From NCBI RefSeq assembly GCF_003952465.1, contig NZ_CP034448.1:6673001-6737000 (forward strand): a DNA stretch of 64,000 nucleotides. The letters run 5' to 3'. Each line of letters begins with the position of its first letter. Within the stretch, counting starts at the first letter, position 1. The translations under genes and the position numbers were made by a program. This DNA comes from Mesorhizobium sp. M1B.F.Ca.ET.045.04.1.1 (GTDB lineage Bacteria > Pseudomonadota > Alphaproteobacteria > Rhizobiales > Rhizobiaceae). The notes beneath the pieces are model-generated. The model saw only the letters and a program-made list of their open reading frames with translations, did no database searches and was not told where the DNA came from. Shown here piece after piece: positions 63,608 to 64,000 of this stretch.

Positions 63608-64000
63608 CTAATTCAGGTGGACAGCCGCCCCTCGTATCCAGTTCGTACCGGTCGCGTGGCTGTTGAGTTGTGTACCGCGAATTGAGATGCGCCCATTCTT
63701 CTCCAGGATGATGGACGCCAGGCCACATCTGAACTCGATACGATCGCGCCGCGCATCCACTGTCACCGTCTCACCGTCGCGCATCACTTCGACGTGACGC
63801 TGATCTGGGCGTGGGTCCACTATCCGTCCAACAACAAGGGGGCAGGTCGGGTCGCCCCCTTCGAACAGCAGCGCCACCTCCGAGCCGACAGAAGAACCGT
63901 CGAGGACAGCGAGGCTGCGGGCTCTGACCGCCGTGTCGCTGGGGTTGCCGACGAAAACGACAAGCGGCGAGCCGTCATCAAAGCCGATGAGCAACCCTAT
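63608..64000 (-). CDS. DUF6484-type protein, 5' end beyond the window
   Basis: The last 130 or so residues of a small all-beta protein. Features are LIGFDDGSPLVVFVGNPSD, TCPLVVGRIVDPRP and the terminal pattern DRIEFRCGLASIILEKNGRISIRGTQLNSHATGTNWIRGAAVHLN, which I recognise as the DUF6484 ending. The gene is 9 bases before the TIGR02270 gene on the same strand, so the two are probably cotranscribed. The true start lies outside; the frame remains open at 64000. These proteins often follow a vgrG gene. Confidence 0.7.
   Translation of the reverse strand: MGLLIGFDDGSPLVVFVGNPSDTAVRARSLAVLDGSSVGSEVALLFEGGDPTCPLVVGRIVDPRPDQRHVEVMRDGETVTVDARRDRIEFRCGLASIILEKNGRISIRGTQLNSHATGTNWIRGAAVHLN

Overview
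The window looks like a chromosomal stretch of an alphaproteobacterium of the order Hyphomicrobiales, most probably Mesorhizobium or a close relative. This is inferred from the high GC, the dense set of sugar and amino-acid ABC transporters, two rhizobial-type intergenic repeats (23914-24119 and 35821-35928) and the style of the type VI secretion genes. No tRNA, rRNA, CRISPR array, transposase or phage gene was seen. Exact species cannot be read from the sequence alone.

Layout. 1-5.2 kb: the 5' part of a family 3 solute-binding protein, an SDR oxidoreductase, the murein-recycling kinase AnmK, a GNAT acetyltransferase, a divergent MFS exporter/Lrp regulator pair, and a small EthD-like protein. 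5.3-10 kb: a tagatose-kinase/GatZ-like pair with a divergent LacI regulator and a Gfo/Idh oxidoreductase. 10.27-17.4 kb: a self-contained sugar cassette (DeoR regulator, LsrF/DhnA-type aldolase, PfkB kinase, complete CUT1 ABC transporter). 17.5-23.9 kb: a tightly overlapping catabolic operon (TIM barrel, Gfo/Idh, TIM barrel, alpha/beta hydrolase, AlsE-like epimerase, ROK kinase, orphan CUT1 ATPase). 24.2-28.3 kb: an AlsB-like CUT2 transporter and a third Gfo/Idh enzyme. Two near-identical promoter/leader blocks (10.08 and 24.18 kb) bracket the cassette and the catabolic operon. This suggests that the DeoR cassette was inserted into an older operon.

28.3-31.5 kb holds a methyltransferase/membrane-protein pair, a LysR regulator and a GntR/FCD regulator. 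31.6-37.1 kb is a LivFGMH-type transporter with its binding protein and a hydantoin/Asp-Glu racemase; a TTGTATACAA palindrome upstream fits a GntR operator. 37.4-39.2 kb has a small secreted protein and an ECF41 sigma factor translationally coupled to a carboxymuconolactone decarboxylase-like gene, with a textbook ECF41 promoter in front.

39.2-64 kb is a type VI secretion system (T6SS): tssH (clpV) faces the operon tssA-B-C-hcp-tssE-F-G-tagH-tssJ-K-L-M-tagF. That operon continues into an effector island: a PAAR-like (DUF4150) protein with an HNH-like nuclease tail, two candidate immunity genes, a DUF2169 adaptor and a ketoacyl-synthase-like protein lacking its catalytic cysteine. On the opposite strand lie a TIGR02270-type helical-repeat protein and a truncated DUF6484 gene. 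No complete vgrG is in the window. The effector island and the hybrid 3-keto-sugar/allose-like catabolic region are the most interesting parts.
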